Of a stretch of 64,000 nt of DNA, positions 17,810 to 26,894 are shown piece by piece. The notes beneath the pieces are model-generated. The model saw nothing but the letters and a program-made list of their open reading frames with translations, searched no databases and was not told the DNA's origin. Position 1 is the first letter of the stretch. The number at the start of each line of letters is the position of its first letter. The position numbers and the translations under genes are program-made. Source of the DNA: GYS-P2D sp964414425 (lineage in GTDB: Bacteria; Bacteroidota; Bacteroidia; Chitinophagales; Saprospiraceae); NCBI GenBank assembly GCA_964414425.1, contig CAYPWL010000001.1, positions 186,001 to 250,000 of the forward strand. The letters are read 5' to 3'.

Positions 17810-18503
17810 CATCAACTGCATCAAATCCAAACATCTCCGCAAACTCCTTGATGAGCAATTGCTCTACCTCTTGTCGATCAACCTTGCGCCCCAGTTCTTG
17901 CGATATACTGGTAACCGTCTTATCCTGATCATTTATACCACAGGGGATGATATCGTTGAAGTAACTTAAGTCGGTGTCAATATTAAGTGCTAACCCATGC
18001 ATACTCACCCATCGACTCATGTGTATGCCGATCGCACAGATCTTTCGTTTATTTGGGCTATCCACATCTATCCACACTCCGGTGAACTCTTCGATGCGAT
18101 CACCATGAATGCCATAGTGAGCTAACACATTGATTACGATTTGCTCAAGTTCACGCACATATCGATGGAGGTCATGATAGAAGTGATCCATGTCAAATAT
18201 GGGATAGACCGTAACTTGACCTGGCCCATGATAGGTAATATCTCCTCCCCTATTGATCTTATAGAAGGTGACAGACTCTGCAGCTAATTCCTCTTCAGTT
18301 TTTTTGAGATGAGAGATATCTCCAGACTTTCCTAAGGTATATACTGGCGGATGCTCACAAAGTAATAGGTAATTCGGTTTGTCGAGTACTCCACTGCACT
18401 TAGCACTGATCAAGCTCTTCTGCAGATGCGACTGGAGCTCCCAAACTTCTTCATAGCTATGTTGCTGCCCGATGCGTGTGATGAGTACAGGATGTTTAGC
18501 CAT
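17781..18503 (-). CDS. lipB: Lipoyl(octanoyl) transferase LipB
   Basis: Transfers octanoyl from acyl carrier protein to the lipoyl domains of 2-oxoacid dehydrogenases and the glycine cleavage H protein, the first step of protein lipoylation. The family signature RGGDITYHGPGQ (about residues 84-95), the catalytic Lys in KRKICAIG and the catalytic Cys in DIIPCGI are all present. 240 residues is normal. The start codon lies 2 bases beyond the stop of the peptide-binding protein gene, so the two form an operon. A lipoylated E2 protein is encoded elsewhere in this window (41.1 kb). Confidence 0.96.
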   Translation of the reverse strand: MAKHPVLITRIGQQHSYEEVWELQSHLQKSLISAKCSGVLDKPNYLLLCEHPPVYTLGKSGDISHLKKTEEELAAESVTFYKINRGGDITYHGPGQVTVYPIFDMDHFYHDLHRYVRELEQIVINVLAHYGIHGDRIEEFTGVWIDVDSPNKRKICAIGIHMSRWVSMHGLALNIDTDLSYFNDIIPCGINDQDKTVTSISQELGRKVDRQEVEQLLIKEFAEMFGFDAVDATLSSIDQS

Positions 18504-18505
18504 AT

Positions 18506-20089
18506 CTATTGCTTACTGAGGTTCTTAACAGTAAGAAGATTCAAGGCATTTGGTTCGAATCCAGTTATACTCTTATCCAAAAAGATCGCTGCCTCATCAT
18601 AAAACAGAAAGATGATCGGCGCATCCTTGACAATCATCCGATCAAGCTCTTGATAGGCCTGAACCTTAAGATCTGGGTCAGATATCGACAAGGCAGACTC
18701 ATACAGCTGATCAAACTCATCGCTTTGATAACGAGTGTAGTTAGGTGGTGCAGGGTTCCTACCATAAAACATGGACAAGAAGCTCTCACCATCTGGATAA
18801 TCTGCTATCCAAGAGGCTCTAAACATCGGTATCTGCCCTTGGCGCATAGCGGAGCGCAGCGTAGCAGACTCCATCACTTCTATTTCAATTGACAACCCGA
18901 GATATTCCCATTGCTTAGCAATATAAGTAGTTAGGTCCAAGTAATCTTTAGTGGTATGGATCACCAGCGGAATCTCCAATTGATCCGTATCGAATTGACC
19001 GATCAACCCCTTCGCTCGATCAATATCATGACTGTAACCTTTAACTAATTCAGGGTTATATGCTGGTAAGCCTTTGGTGATCACGCCCGCATCTGCTGGC
19101 CGCCCTACTCCATTTCTCAAGCTATTGAGCATAAGATCCCTGTCAATAGCATAATTCAATGCCTGCCTAAATTCCAACTCTTGTAGTAAAGGATGAGCTC
19201 CTGGCGCATTGGGATTCATCCCCATGTACTCCAAATTGAGGAAGGGTGCTTTGACCAAATTGACTTCATCGTATTTCTCTCGGAGCTTGCCTGAAGGAGA
19301 TAAGGCTGTGTTTATATATCCTGACTCCAAGCCTGAGAAGAAATCTATGCGATCATTAATTAACTCCAAGAATGCGATACTCCGCTCACCTATAAAAGTA
19401 GTTCGAACACCATCAAGATTGGAGTACGAACTGGAATCCTGCCACTCAAAGAATCCATCATTTCGTAAGAGGAAAAGCCCTTGAGACATATCCCAACGCT
19501 TAAATCTAAACGGACCGGTGCCTACAGGATTGCGATAGAAGTCATCACCAAAATGCTCTACACACTCATTCGGCACAATAGAGCAATATTGCATAGTCAA
19601 CAGACTCAGAAATGGAGCAAATGGTTGACTCAGATGAATCGTCATCGTGGTATCATCTACAACGCTAAATGGGGGATCATCCAACTTATTATCAAATATC
19701 CACGACCCAGGTGCATTGAGTGTTGTATCCCTCAGTCGAGACAAGCTGTATACTACATCTGCTGCATTGACAATTCGATCATCTTGCCTGAGACAATCAT
19801 TGCTATGAAACCTCACATCATCTCTTAAGTAAAAAGTATAGTTCAAAGCATCAGCGTCTACCTCCCAGCTTTTAGCTATTGATGGTTGAATATTTAAATC
19901 GGGATCAAGTTGTACCAAGGTAGAAAACAGGTGATGAGTAGCCCAGATGTTGTTTTGACTCTTGGCAAAGGCTGGATCTAATGAGGTTATACTGTTATGC
20001 TGATTGTAGATAAACACATTCACATCACTCGTATCAGAGCCGCAAGCCATCATACCACATACCAACAAAATCAATGTGTAAAACTTCAT
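18506..20089 (-). CDS. Peptide/solute-binding lipoprotein (ABC SBP family 5, OppA/DppA-like)
   Basis: Periplasmic-facing substrate-binding lipoprotein, family 5 (SBP_bac_5). The signal MKFYTLILLVCGMMAC puts the lipid-modified Cys at residue 16. Family features include LDPAFAK near the N-terminus, a SWEVDADALNYTFYLRDDVRFHSND strand set, VSYSLSRL, the motif NPVGTGPFRFKRW and the ALNYAIDRD helix. Length (527) is normal. No permease or ATPase gene is next to it, so the transporter must be encoded elsewhere or the protein acts alone. It lies immediately upstream of lipB and shares its transcript. Confidence 0.88.
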   Translation of the reverse strand: MKFYTLILLVCGMMACGSDTSDVNVFIYNQHNSITSLDPAFAKSQNNIWATHHLFSTLVQLDPDLNIQPSIAKSWEVDADALNYTFYLRDDVRFHSNDCLRQDDRIVNAADVVYSLSRLRDTTLNAPGSWIFDNKLDDPPFSVVDDTTMTIHLSQPFAPFLSLLTMQYCSIVPNECVEHFGDDFYRNPVGTGPFRFKRWDMSQGLFLLRNDGFFEWQDSSSYSNLDGVRTTFIGERSIAFLELINDRIDFFSGLESGYINTALSPSGKLREKYDEVNLVKAPFLNLEYMGMNPNAPGAHPLLQELEFRQALNYAIDRDLMLNSLRNGVGRPADAGVITKGLPAYNPELVKGYSHDIDRAKGLIGQFDTDQLEIPLVIHTTKDYLDLTTYIAKQWEYLGLSIEIEVMESATLRSAMRQGQIPMFRASWIADYPDGESFLSMFYGRNPAPPNYTRYQSDEFDQLYESALSISDPDLKVQAYQELDRMIVKDAPIIFLFYDEAAIFLDKSITGFEPNALNLLTVKNLSKQ

Positions 20090-20192
20090 TAAAAGATGTT
20101 AATCATTACAATTGCTGAATGTAAAATATAATCTTGAGTTACGTTATTTTTATTGTTCTTTGTGATCTTTTCCACATCCAATAGACAATACG

Positions 20193-20873
20193 ATGAATAT
20201 CAGATACTTAGGTCAGAATGGCTTTCTCTTTGACATGAATGGAAAGACAATATTAGTGGATCCATTTATTAGTGGCAATCCATTAGCTGAGGATATAGAT
20301 ATTGACTCTATTAAGCCAGAGTATATCTTAGTCACACATGGCCATCAAGATCATGTCTTAGATGTTGAACAGATTGCCAAGGCAAACGGGAGCACCATCA
20401 TATCTAATTATGAGATCGTAAGTTGGTTTGGCCAAAAAGAAATCAAAGGTCACCCGATGAATCACGGTGGACAGTGGAAGTTTGACTTCGGTACGGTGAA
20501 GTATGTCAATGCAGTGCATTCCAGTGTGCTTCCAGACGGAACCTATGGTGGCAATCCTGGAGGATTTGTGATATGGGATGCGAGCACATGTTTTTATATC
20601 GCTGGGGATACCGCACTGACTTGGGATATGAAATTAATCCCTATGACCAGTCCGAGCTTAGATTTTGCAATTCTTCCTATCGGAGACAACTTCACCATGG
20701 GTATTGATGATGCAGTGATCTGTTGTGATTTTATAGAGTGCAATACGATAATCGGATGTCATTATGATACTTTTGGATTTATCGAGATCGATCATACAGA
20801 AGCCAAGAAGAAATTTGAACTTTCTGGTAAGACTTTGCACTTATTAGATGTAGGCAAGTCGATAGACATATAA
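20193..20873 (+). CDS. UPF0173 metallo-beta-lactamase-fold hydrolase
   Basis: 226 residues with the zinc motif THGHQDHVLD (about residues 47-56) and a second set of ligands in YIAGDTAL and CHYDTFGFIEID. The GCHYDTF.FIEID ending is the UPF0173 signature. The family is widespread and has no settled substrate. The stop is one base before the parA start, so translation is probably coupled. The frequent pairing of this hydrolase with parAB in Bacteroidota may be mere synteny. Confidence 0.88.
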   Translation: MNIRYLGQNGFLFDMNGKTILVDPFISGNPLAEDIDIDSIKPEYILVTHGHQDHVLDVEQIAKANGSTIISNYEIVSWFGQKEIKGHPMNHGGQWKFDFGTVKYVNAVHSSVLPDGTYGGNPGGFVIWDASTCFYIAGDTALTWDMKLIPMTSPSLDFAILPIGDNFTMGIDDAVICCDFIECNTIIGCHYDTFGFIEIDHTEAKKKFELSGKTLHLLDVGKSIDI

Positions 20874-20874
20874 T

Positions 20875-21660
20875 ATGGGCAAAATCATTTCAATAGCGAA
20901 TCAAAAAGGTGGTGTAGGCAAGACAACTACAGCCATTAATTTAGCTGCGGCACTGGCAGTACTTGAGAAAAAAGTACTCCTCGTAGACTCTGACCCGCAA
21001 GCCAATACGACAACAGGTGTCGGGATAGATGAAAATGACGTTGAAATAGGTCTGTATGATTGTTTAGTAGATCCCAATCTTACTCAGCAAGCCATCGTCA
21101 GCACAGACGTCCCCAATCTTGATCTTCTACCCTCTACAATTGATTTAGTTGGAGCGGAGATCGAGCTGGTCGGTAGAGAGAAGCGGGAGTATGCCATGAA
21201 AAGGGCACTGAAGAAAGTTAAAGGTGATTATGACTATATCATCATAGATTGCCTCCCATCATTAGGTTTGATTACGATCAATGCCCTAACTGCTTCTAAC
21301 TCTGTACTGATACCCGTACAGTGTGAGATCTTCTCATTAGCGGGATTAGGCAAGCTCAAAAAAACGATCGGCGGTATCAAAAATCAGTTTAATAACAAGC
21401 TCGAAATCGAGGGCATCCTGCTAACGATGTACGATAAGCGCTTGAGGATGGCTAACATCGTAGTGGAGCAGATCAATGCGGTAGTAAGCGATCATGTATT
21501 TGATACGATTATACATCGTAATTCCAAGATTGGAGAAGCGCCAAGTGTGGGTAAACCGATCATCATGTATGATGTCACCAGTAAGGGAGCAAAATTGTTT
21601 CTACAATTAGCCACAGAGTTCCTCAAACACAATAACGACAAAGTTCAAATCGAAGCTTGA
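20875..21660 (+). CDS. parA: Chromosome partitioning ATPase ParA (Soj)
   Basis: Deviant Walker A ATPase that positions ParB-parS complexes during chromosome segregation. The Walker A motif KGGVGKTT is at residues 10-17, with DSDPQANTT (the signature Asp), the Walker B-like YIIIDCLPSLG and the downstream LTMYDKR. Length 261 is normal for the short chromosomal ParA without an N-terminal HTH. It is followed 4 bases later by parB. Confidence 0.97.
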   Translation: MGKIISIANQKGGVGKTTTAINLAAALAVLEKKVLLVDSDPQANTTTGVGIDENDVEIGLYDCLVDPNLTQQAIVSTDVPNLDLLPSTIDLVGAEIELVGREKREYAMKRALKKVKGDYDYIIIDCLPSLGLITINALTASNSVLIPVQCEIFSLAGLGKLKKTIGGIKNQFNNKLEIEGILLTMYDKRLRMANIVVEQINAVVSDHVFDTIIHRNSKIGEAPSVGKPIIMYDVTSKGAKLFLQLATEFLKHNNDKVQIEA

Positions 21661-21664
21661 GTCA

Positions 21665-22546
21665 ATGGGTAAGAAGAAAGAAATAGGAAAAGGAATACGG
21701 GCATTACTTGCCAATATCGAGCAAGAGAGCAATAGCACACCAGAAACTACTCAGTCTGAAAACAATGCTAATGTAGCCGTCGATATCAGGCTCATAGAAG
21801 CAAACCCATTTCAACCAAGGACAGAGTTTGATGAGGAGAAGCTGTCTGACCTATGTGAGTCGATTAAGACTTTTGGTGTTATACAGCCGATCACGTTAAG
21901 AAAACTAAGCAACAAGAAATATCAGATCATCTCTGGTGAGCGCCGTTGGAGAGCTTCTAAGTTAGCTGGTCTAACCGAAGTGCCAGCATATGTCAGGGAG
22001 GCCGATGATCAAGGCATGCTGGAGATGGCCTTACTCGAAAACATACAGCGTGCCGATCTCAACCCCCTCGAGGTAGCGATCAGTTATCAGCGATTGATTG
22101 ACGAGTGTGATCTCACACATGAAGAGTTATCACAGCGGCTAGGTAAAAAGCGCAGTTCTATCAGTAACTATCTGAGAGTACTCAAACTGTCACCATCTGC
22201 TCAAAAGGCACTCAAGTTAGATCAGATTTCATTGGGTCACGCTAAAGTGTTAGTAGGAATCGAACCAATAGAAAATCAGATCGGAATATTGGAAGAGATC
22301 CTCAGCAAAGGACTATCAGTACGAGCTACAGAGCAATTAATCCAATCTAAAAAAGGCAGCAACAATTCTGGATCAGCAAGCACAAACAAGGAAATCCACC
22401 CAGAAGTACGAAAGTACCAAGACCAATTAGCTGATAAGGTGGGCATAAAAGTAGCGATATCCCGTAATGACAAGGGCAAAGGAAGCATCAAGATTAACTT
22501 CAAAAATGACCATGAGCTCAATCAAATTATGGAGTCACTCCTCTAA
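21665..22546 (+). CDS. parB: Chromosome partitioning protein ParB (Spo0J)
   Basis: CTP-dependent DNA clamp that loads at parS sites. The N-terminal nuclease-like/CTPase domain (about residues 35-125) shows NPFQPRTEFDEEKL, IQPITLRK and GERRWRASK, plus LENIQRADLNPLEVA. The HTH parS-binding region (about 125-200) has LSQRLGKKRSSISNYLRVLKL. The C-terminal dimerisation segment ends KINFKNDHELNQIMESLL. Length 293 is normal. No parS site was recognised in the window. The 3' end overlaps the start of the DUF5683 gene. Confidence 0.96.
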   Translation: MGKKKEIGKGIRALLANIEQESNSTPETTQSENNANVAVDIRLIEANPFQPRTEFDEEKLSDLCESIKTFGVIQPITLRKLSNKKYQIISGERRWRASKLAGLTEVPAYVREADDQGMLEMALLENIQRADLNPLEVAISYQRLIDECDLTHEELSQRLGKKRSSISNYLRVLKLSPSAQKALKLDQISLGHAKVLVGIEPIENQIGILEEILSKGLSVRATEQLIQSKKGSNNSGSASTNKEIHPEVRKYQDQLADKVGIKVAISRNDKGKGSIKINFKNDHELNQIMESLL

Positions 22547-23147
22547 TTTTCTCCTTAGGTCTCTACTCCTTATTGGGTTGATCTATTGCACCATTATAGA
22601 TGGCTATTGCCAGCTTGGTGATATACCTCTGAGCGGCAATAACAATAAACAGAATTCTGTCAAGAGAGTGTTTCATGGCGAGCCAGGACGAGCGGCATTG
22701 TACAGCTCGGTCTTACCTGGAGCTGGACAATACTATAATAGGAGCTATTGGAAGATTCCCCTCGTTTGGGCTGGTGAAGGATATGCTATCTATAATCTCA
22801 CCCAGCAGATACAGGGATTTAACAGGTTCAACGATTGTCGTATTGAGCTTATCAACAACGGCTCCAATCCTGTACCTACGGCATGTGTCGGAATCGGCCA
22901 AGGCGGAGCAGATATATTGTCAATCAATGATGCATTTGATACAGCCCAACAATTCAGGGAGAGTCGAGAAACTGCTTGGCTAATAGTTGGTGCAGCTCAT
23001 CTACTGAATATTGTAGATGCTTTTATCCATAGACATTTGATCAACTTCGATACAGAAGATGACATTAGTTTTCAAGTGAGACAACAATCATCATGGCAAT
23101 CCACCCAATACACCTTGGCTCGTGTGAGAATACCGCTCAACAGGTAA
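22512..23147 (+). CDS. DUF5683-domain membrane/secreted protein
   Basis: The frame extends to 22467, but ATG 22512 puts an N-terminal hydrophobic stretch (FLLRSLLLIGLIYC) near the start, as expected of a signal anchor or signal peptide. The segment ALYSSVLPGAGQYYNRSYWKIPLVW matches the DUF5683 signature (SxVLPGxGQxYN.xYWK.P). DUF5683 proteins follow parB in many Bacteroidota and their function is unknown. The gene overlaps parB by about 35 bases in another frame, which suggests translational coupling. Its stop abuts the stop of the convergent OmpA-family gene. Confidence 0.8.
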   Translation: MSSIKLWSHSSNFLLRSLLLIGLIYCTIIDGYCQLGDIPLSGNNNKQNSVKRVFHGEPGRAALYSSVLPGAGQYYNRSYWKIPLVWAGEGYAIYNLTQQIQGFNRFNDCRIELINNGSNPVPTACVGIGQGGADILSINDAFDTAQQFRESRETAWLIVGAAHLLNIVDAFIHRHLINFDTEDDISFQVRQQSSWQSTQYTLARVRIPLNR

Positions 23148-24884
23148 TTACTCGACTATCACGCCATTCTCAAAACCCACAACGCTGCCATCCTTATAGG
23201 CTTCATCTGCGATACTATTAAGTGCTCTTCTGGCCACACCTTTATTGATATAATCTCCCGTTAAATAGAGATACTTGCGATCGGCAGTCTGATAGATGAG
23301 GACTTCGGGATAGTCAGTAAATATCTGATGATCTGTAGGTAGTTGGAATCTGCTCGAGATCAAAGCTATACGATATCCCGAGTATTCTTTCGTTCCCCCT
23401 TCTGCCTCCACAGCAGGGATCACGTCTGTAGAAATAGGATCAGATTCAACCATCTCCTCCTTAGTCGGCATATCCGGAGTAGATACTTCCATCTCCTTGA
23501 TTACGGCGGTCTCTGCTACTTCTTCCATCTTAACTTTCATTTTAGCTGGCTCAGCTGTTTCCTCGAGCACTGGACTACTTGGAGCACTTACGGGAGTCTG
23601 TATAACTGGAGATGAAGGTTTAGTCGGTTGTGTCTGAACAGGTGGAGATGCAGAGCCATCCGCATTTCTGAACGTACGAGTTTGTGTGAGTTTATTAGCG
23701 TCAAGCTGTTTGATCACATTCTGAAGATCATCACCGTCGGCAACTCTGATCTCTTGAGTATCACCTAAGCCTTGGAGCATTTGCTCCATGATTTCTTCGG
23801 TTTTCATTTCACGTAGAGACTTACTCTGAGAGAAATCAATGAATCTAACAATACGCAGCTCCGTTCTTCTATTAAGGCTATGTTCTGCCTCAGTGCAATC
23901 CACACCATCTTTACATTTATTAACGGGGTCTACCTCACCATAGCCTCTATAGGTTAGGAAGTTACGATCTATCCCTTCATTTTCTATTAAGTAGTTTGCT
24001 GCTGCTTGAGCACGTGCCTGAGATAACTTCAAGTTCTTGTTCGCTTTACCTCTTGCGTCAGTATGTGAACCGAGTTCGACAACTAAGTTTGGATTATCTT
24101 TTAAGAATACACCAACTTTCTTGAGTTCTTGAGCAGCCCTATCTGTAATAGACGATTTGCCATAATCGTAGTATATGTTATTGAGTCCAATTACTTTATC
24201 GGTGAAGTACCGATCCATCTCCACATTAGCTAGGAGTGTTCCTGTTCTATTCTCGCTGGTTAAATTGTCAGATACTCCCGGCTCCACTCGGCCTATTCCC
24301 TCGAAGCATAGGATACATCCTTCTACATCTACAAATGCTTCCATTCTCTTAGATAGAAAGCCATCCTTACGTATCAATATGGTGTAGTGATTACCCTTGA
24401 GTAGATCTATTTTGAAATCAGGATCTTGTAGAGACGGAATAACTAACTCCTCCTTTTGCAAGGTATTATTGTAGACTTCAATTAGGGCTCCTTTTAAGCC
24501 ATCCCTTGGAGTGTCGGGAGCTTGATCCTTTTCTGCCAACGTTATGTCGAATATATATCCCGGCTGTCTAATTACTTCATGTTTAAAATATAGCTTCTTT
24601 TCACTAGCCTTTATCTCCATCGTCTCTACTGACTCGAAATATGGCTTCTTAATAATGTACAAGTCAAACACCCCTGCCTCAGGTACAGTCATGACATACT
24701 TACCTGTGCGATCCGTGGTAGTTTTAGCGATGATCTCCGTCTGCCCCGTTGTTGTGATTGCGATCTCGGCATCATGTATGAAGCCTCTATTACCGCTTTC
24801 ATAGACATAGCCTTCAATATTGATTTGGCCAAAAGCTGATACAACAGCAAATAGAAGGACTAAAGAGGAAATTATCTTATTCAT
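23148..24884 (-). CDS. OmpA-family protein with carboxypeptidase-like and SPOR-like domains
   Basis: The signal peptide is followed by a carboxypeptidase-regulatory-like beta-sandwich (about residues 22-115, GYVYESGNRGFIHDAEI). An OmpA-like peptidoglycan-binding domain follows (about 235-350, with NIYYDYGKSSI, GSHTDARGKANKNLKLSQARA and RGYGEVDP). A Pro/Thr-rich, charged linker comes next (about 400-500). The end (about 505-578) looks like a degenerate SPOR fold (YRIALISSRFQLP ... VGFENG). It probably anchors the envelope to peptidoglycan from the outer membrane or periplasm. The N-terminus is not a beta-barrel, unlike classical OmpA. Confidence 0.82.
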   Translation of the reverse strand: MNKIISSLVLLFAVVSAFGQINIEGYVYESGNRGFIHDAEIAITTTGQTEIIAKTTTDRTGKYVMTVPEAGVFDLYIIKKPYFESVETMEIKASEKKLYFKHEVIRQPGYIFDITLAEKDQAPDTPRDGLKGALIEVYNNTLQKEELVIPSLQDPDFKIDLLKGNHYTILIRKDGFLSKRMEAFVDVEGCILCFEGIGRVEPGVSDNLTSENRTGTLLANVEMDRYFTDKVIGLNNIYYDYGKSSITDRAAQELKKVGVFLKDNPNLVVELGSHTDARGKANKNLKLSQARAQAAANYLIENEGIDRNFLTYRGYGEVDPVNKCKDGVDCTEAEHSLNRRTELRIVRFIDFSQSKSLREMKTEEIMEQMLQGLGDTQEIRVADGDDLQNVIKQLDANKLTQTRTFRNADGSASPPVQTQPTKPSSPVIQTPVSAPSSPVLEETAEPAKMKVKMEEVAETAVIKEMEVSTPDMPTKEEMVESDPISTDVIPAVEAEGGTKEYSGYRIALISSRFQLPTDHQIFTDYPEVLIYQTADRKYLYLTGDYINKGVARRALNSIADEAYKDGSVVGFENGVIVE

Positions 24885-24965
24885 TAAATAGGGTGTTTAG
24901 TGAAATGAAAATATCAAAACTTACAAGATCTATATAAAGTGGACCTCTCTCTTTTAAATCGATCA

Positions 24966-24982
24966 ATGATAAGACTTATCAT
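24966..24982. promoter_or_regulatory. Short perfect palindrome between divergent genes
   Basis: ATGATAAG and CTTATCAT are exact inverted copies separated by one base, in the 162-base region between the divergent OmpA-family gene and fmt. It is a possible operator for either gene. A CACGTG core follows at 24988-24993, but it does not match a parS site. Confidence 0.35.
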
Positions 24983-25022
24983 AATACCACGTGTCACTTA
25001 ATTAAATCATAAGGAATAAAAT

Positions 25023-25030
25023 TAAGTTTG
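25023..25030 (+). promoter_or_regulatory. Candidate -7 element (TAAGTTTG) for fmt
   Basis: TAAGTTTG matches TAnnTTTG and ends 16 bases before the fmt start codon. I did not find a TTG at the expected upstream distance, so the promoter is only half supported. Confidence 0.3.
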
Positions 25031-25046
25031 ACACAAAATTGATAAA

Positions 25047-25997
25047 ATGAGAATCGTCTTCATGGGCACTCCAGAGTTCGCCGTGCCGAGTTTGGATATA
25101 CTCGTCAAAAGCGAGCATGACGTGGTAGCAGTAATCACCGCCACAGATAAGCTCGGAGGACGAGGACGGAAGCAATTATTACAGTCGGCGGTGAAGAAAT
25201 ATGCCGTACAACATAACATCCCTGTACTGCAACCTCCTAATCTCAAAAACAATGAGTTCATCGAAGAACTGCGTATTTACCAAGCCGACCTCCAGATAGT
25301 AGTGGCATTCAGGATGCTCCCAGTAGTCGTATGGGATATGCCAGAACAAGGCACTTATAACCTACATGGATCATTATTACCTCGCTATAGAGGTGCCGCA
25401 CCGATCAACTGGGCAATAATTAATGGCGATACTGAGACGGGCCTCACGACCTTTAAACTGAAGCACGAGATCGATACAGGGTCTATAGCTTATCAAGAGA
25501 AATTGCCCATCCACGACGATGACAATGTAGAGTCCGTACATGACAGAATGAAAGAACTCGGTGCTGAGGTCGTAATGAGAACCGTCAATGACATTGCTGC
25601 TGGAACCGTTACCCTATCCGAGCAAGACGACAGCAAGGTGAGTAAAGCGCCTAAAATATTTCATAACGATTGTGAGCTTGACGCTACTGATGATGTAAAA
25701 ACAATCTATAACAAGATCCGAGGACTTAGTCCCTACCCTACAGCATGGACAACATTTGACAATAAGAAATTGAAAGTCTTCAAAGCATCATATCATCAAG
25801 TTGATCATAATCACAAGCATGGCGAGTTCGTCTATAACAAACCCAACAAGAGCCTGAGATGGTATGTCAACAATGGATATATCGACTTGGAGTTTATACA
25901 GTTAGAGGGACGTAAGCGAATGGTGATCAGAGACTTTATGAATGCCTATAATCTCAAGTCGGCAGATTTTCCGTTCATACTGCAAAACGAGGATTAG
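25047..25997 (+). CDS. fmt: Methionyl-tRNA formyltransferase
   Basis: Formylates the initiator Met-tRNA using 10-formyl-THF. The N-terminal domain carries MGTPEFAVPSL (the Rossmann start), NLHGSLLPRYRGAAPINWAI with the catalytic N-x-H pattern, and the following Asp in HEIDTGSI. The C-terminal OB-fold tRNA-binding region starts about residue 210 (LSPYPTAWTTF). Length 316 is typical. Its stop overlaps the last codon of the convergent hydrolase remnant by 3-4 bases. Confidence 0.96.
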   Translation: MRIVFMGTPEFAVPSLDILVKSEHDVVAVITATDKLGGRGRKQLLQSAVKKYAVQHNIPVLQPPNLKNNEFIEELRIYQADLQIVVAFRMLPVVVWDMPEQGTYNLHGSLLPRYRGAAPINWAIINGDTETGLTTFKLKHEIDTGSIAYQEKLPIHDDDNVESVHDRMKELGAEVVMRTVNDIAAGTVTLSEQDDSKVSKAPKIFHNDCELDATDDVKTIYNKIRGLSPYPTAWTTFDNKKLKVFKASYHQVDHNHKHGEFVYNKPNKSLRWYVNNGYIDLEFIQLEGRKRMVIRDFMNAYNLKSADFPFILQNED

Positions 25998-26866
25998 ATC
26001 AGCAACGATTGATGCCAGTCGCAAACTACTTCGCTTAACACCTTGGGTTGTTCCAGTGGTATCCAATGCCCACCAATCAACCTTTGATAACTCCATGATG
26101 CATCCATGTATTTTTTAGAGTTGACCATTTGAGCTTCGGTCAGTACTGAGTCATCTGAGCTCCATATACCAAGTGTTGGCACTTGACATTTCTTATTCCA
26201 TAGTCCCGAGAAGGAATCCGCCAAGTTAGCTCTGTACTAGCTCAATCCTGCTGTTAGTCGACCTGGTCTGGATATATCAGAGATGCTTTCTTCTATCATG
26301 GGATGCTGTCGACCTTAACAGCGCAAACTCGCAAAATCATCTGTAGACATCCAGTGCTCTGCAAACCCTCTTAATTGAAAACCCAGCACGTATCTACCCT
26401 TCCATTTTTGCAGTAAGCCAGCACGAGCGTAAGACATTGGATGACCTACTGATACAGGTACAAGGCTCTTAACTCGATCAGGGTAACTTAGCGCCATACA
26501 CCAAGCGATGACCGCACCCCAGTCATGCCCTAACACATGAATAGGTTGGACTATCTCATGATCATCAAACAATTGAATCAAGTCTTCAAGGACAAGTTTC
26601 ACTTTATAATCTGACGTCTTAGTAAGAAGTGGCGAATCACCAAAGCCTCTCATGTCAGGAGCAATGACTTGATATCCCTCATCGACGAAGAAAGGGGTTA
26701 ACTCTCGCCACATCTTCCGAGCATCAGGAATTCCATGTAAGAGCAATATTGGAGTTCCCTCCCCTACCACGTCCACTGCAAGCTTAACCGATCCATTCAT
26801 TACAACACAATTATCAATACGTAAGATAATTATCCACCAATCCCTCAAAGAGGCTTTACTTTGCAT
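25994..26866 (-). pseudogene. Alpha/beta hydrolase (epoxide-hydrolase-like) interrupted by two in-frame stops
   Basis: One uninterrupted frame would give about 290 residues, the normal length of this family, but it contains TAA at 26315-26317 and TAG at 26237-26239. The first part has LLLHGIPDARKMW (oxyanion hole) and the nucleophile elbow GHDWGAV, where Asp is the nucleophile (epoxide hydrolase/haloalkane dehalogenase type). Between the stops the frame still reads as hydrolase (SRPGRLTAGLS, then stop, then YRAN). The family usually has W at the TAG position, so TGG to TAG is the likely change. The last part has WSSDD and GGHWIP (the acid and His). No frameshift is needed. A sequencing error at two sites is the main alternative. 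Confidence 0.85.
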
Positions 26867-26894
26867 TAATTATCATCATCACAATTCTGAATAG

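Noticed and set aside
24988..24993. CACGTG core near fmt as a possible parS site, since parAB is close by
   Set aside because: Flanking bases do not match the TGTTTCACGTGAAACA pattern beyond the core.
26225..26317. Stop-codon readthrough or recoding in the alpha/beta hydrolase
   Set aside because: TAA and TAG have no nearby SECIS or pyrrolysine context, and no recoding signal was seen; decay or sequencing error is simpler.
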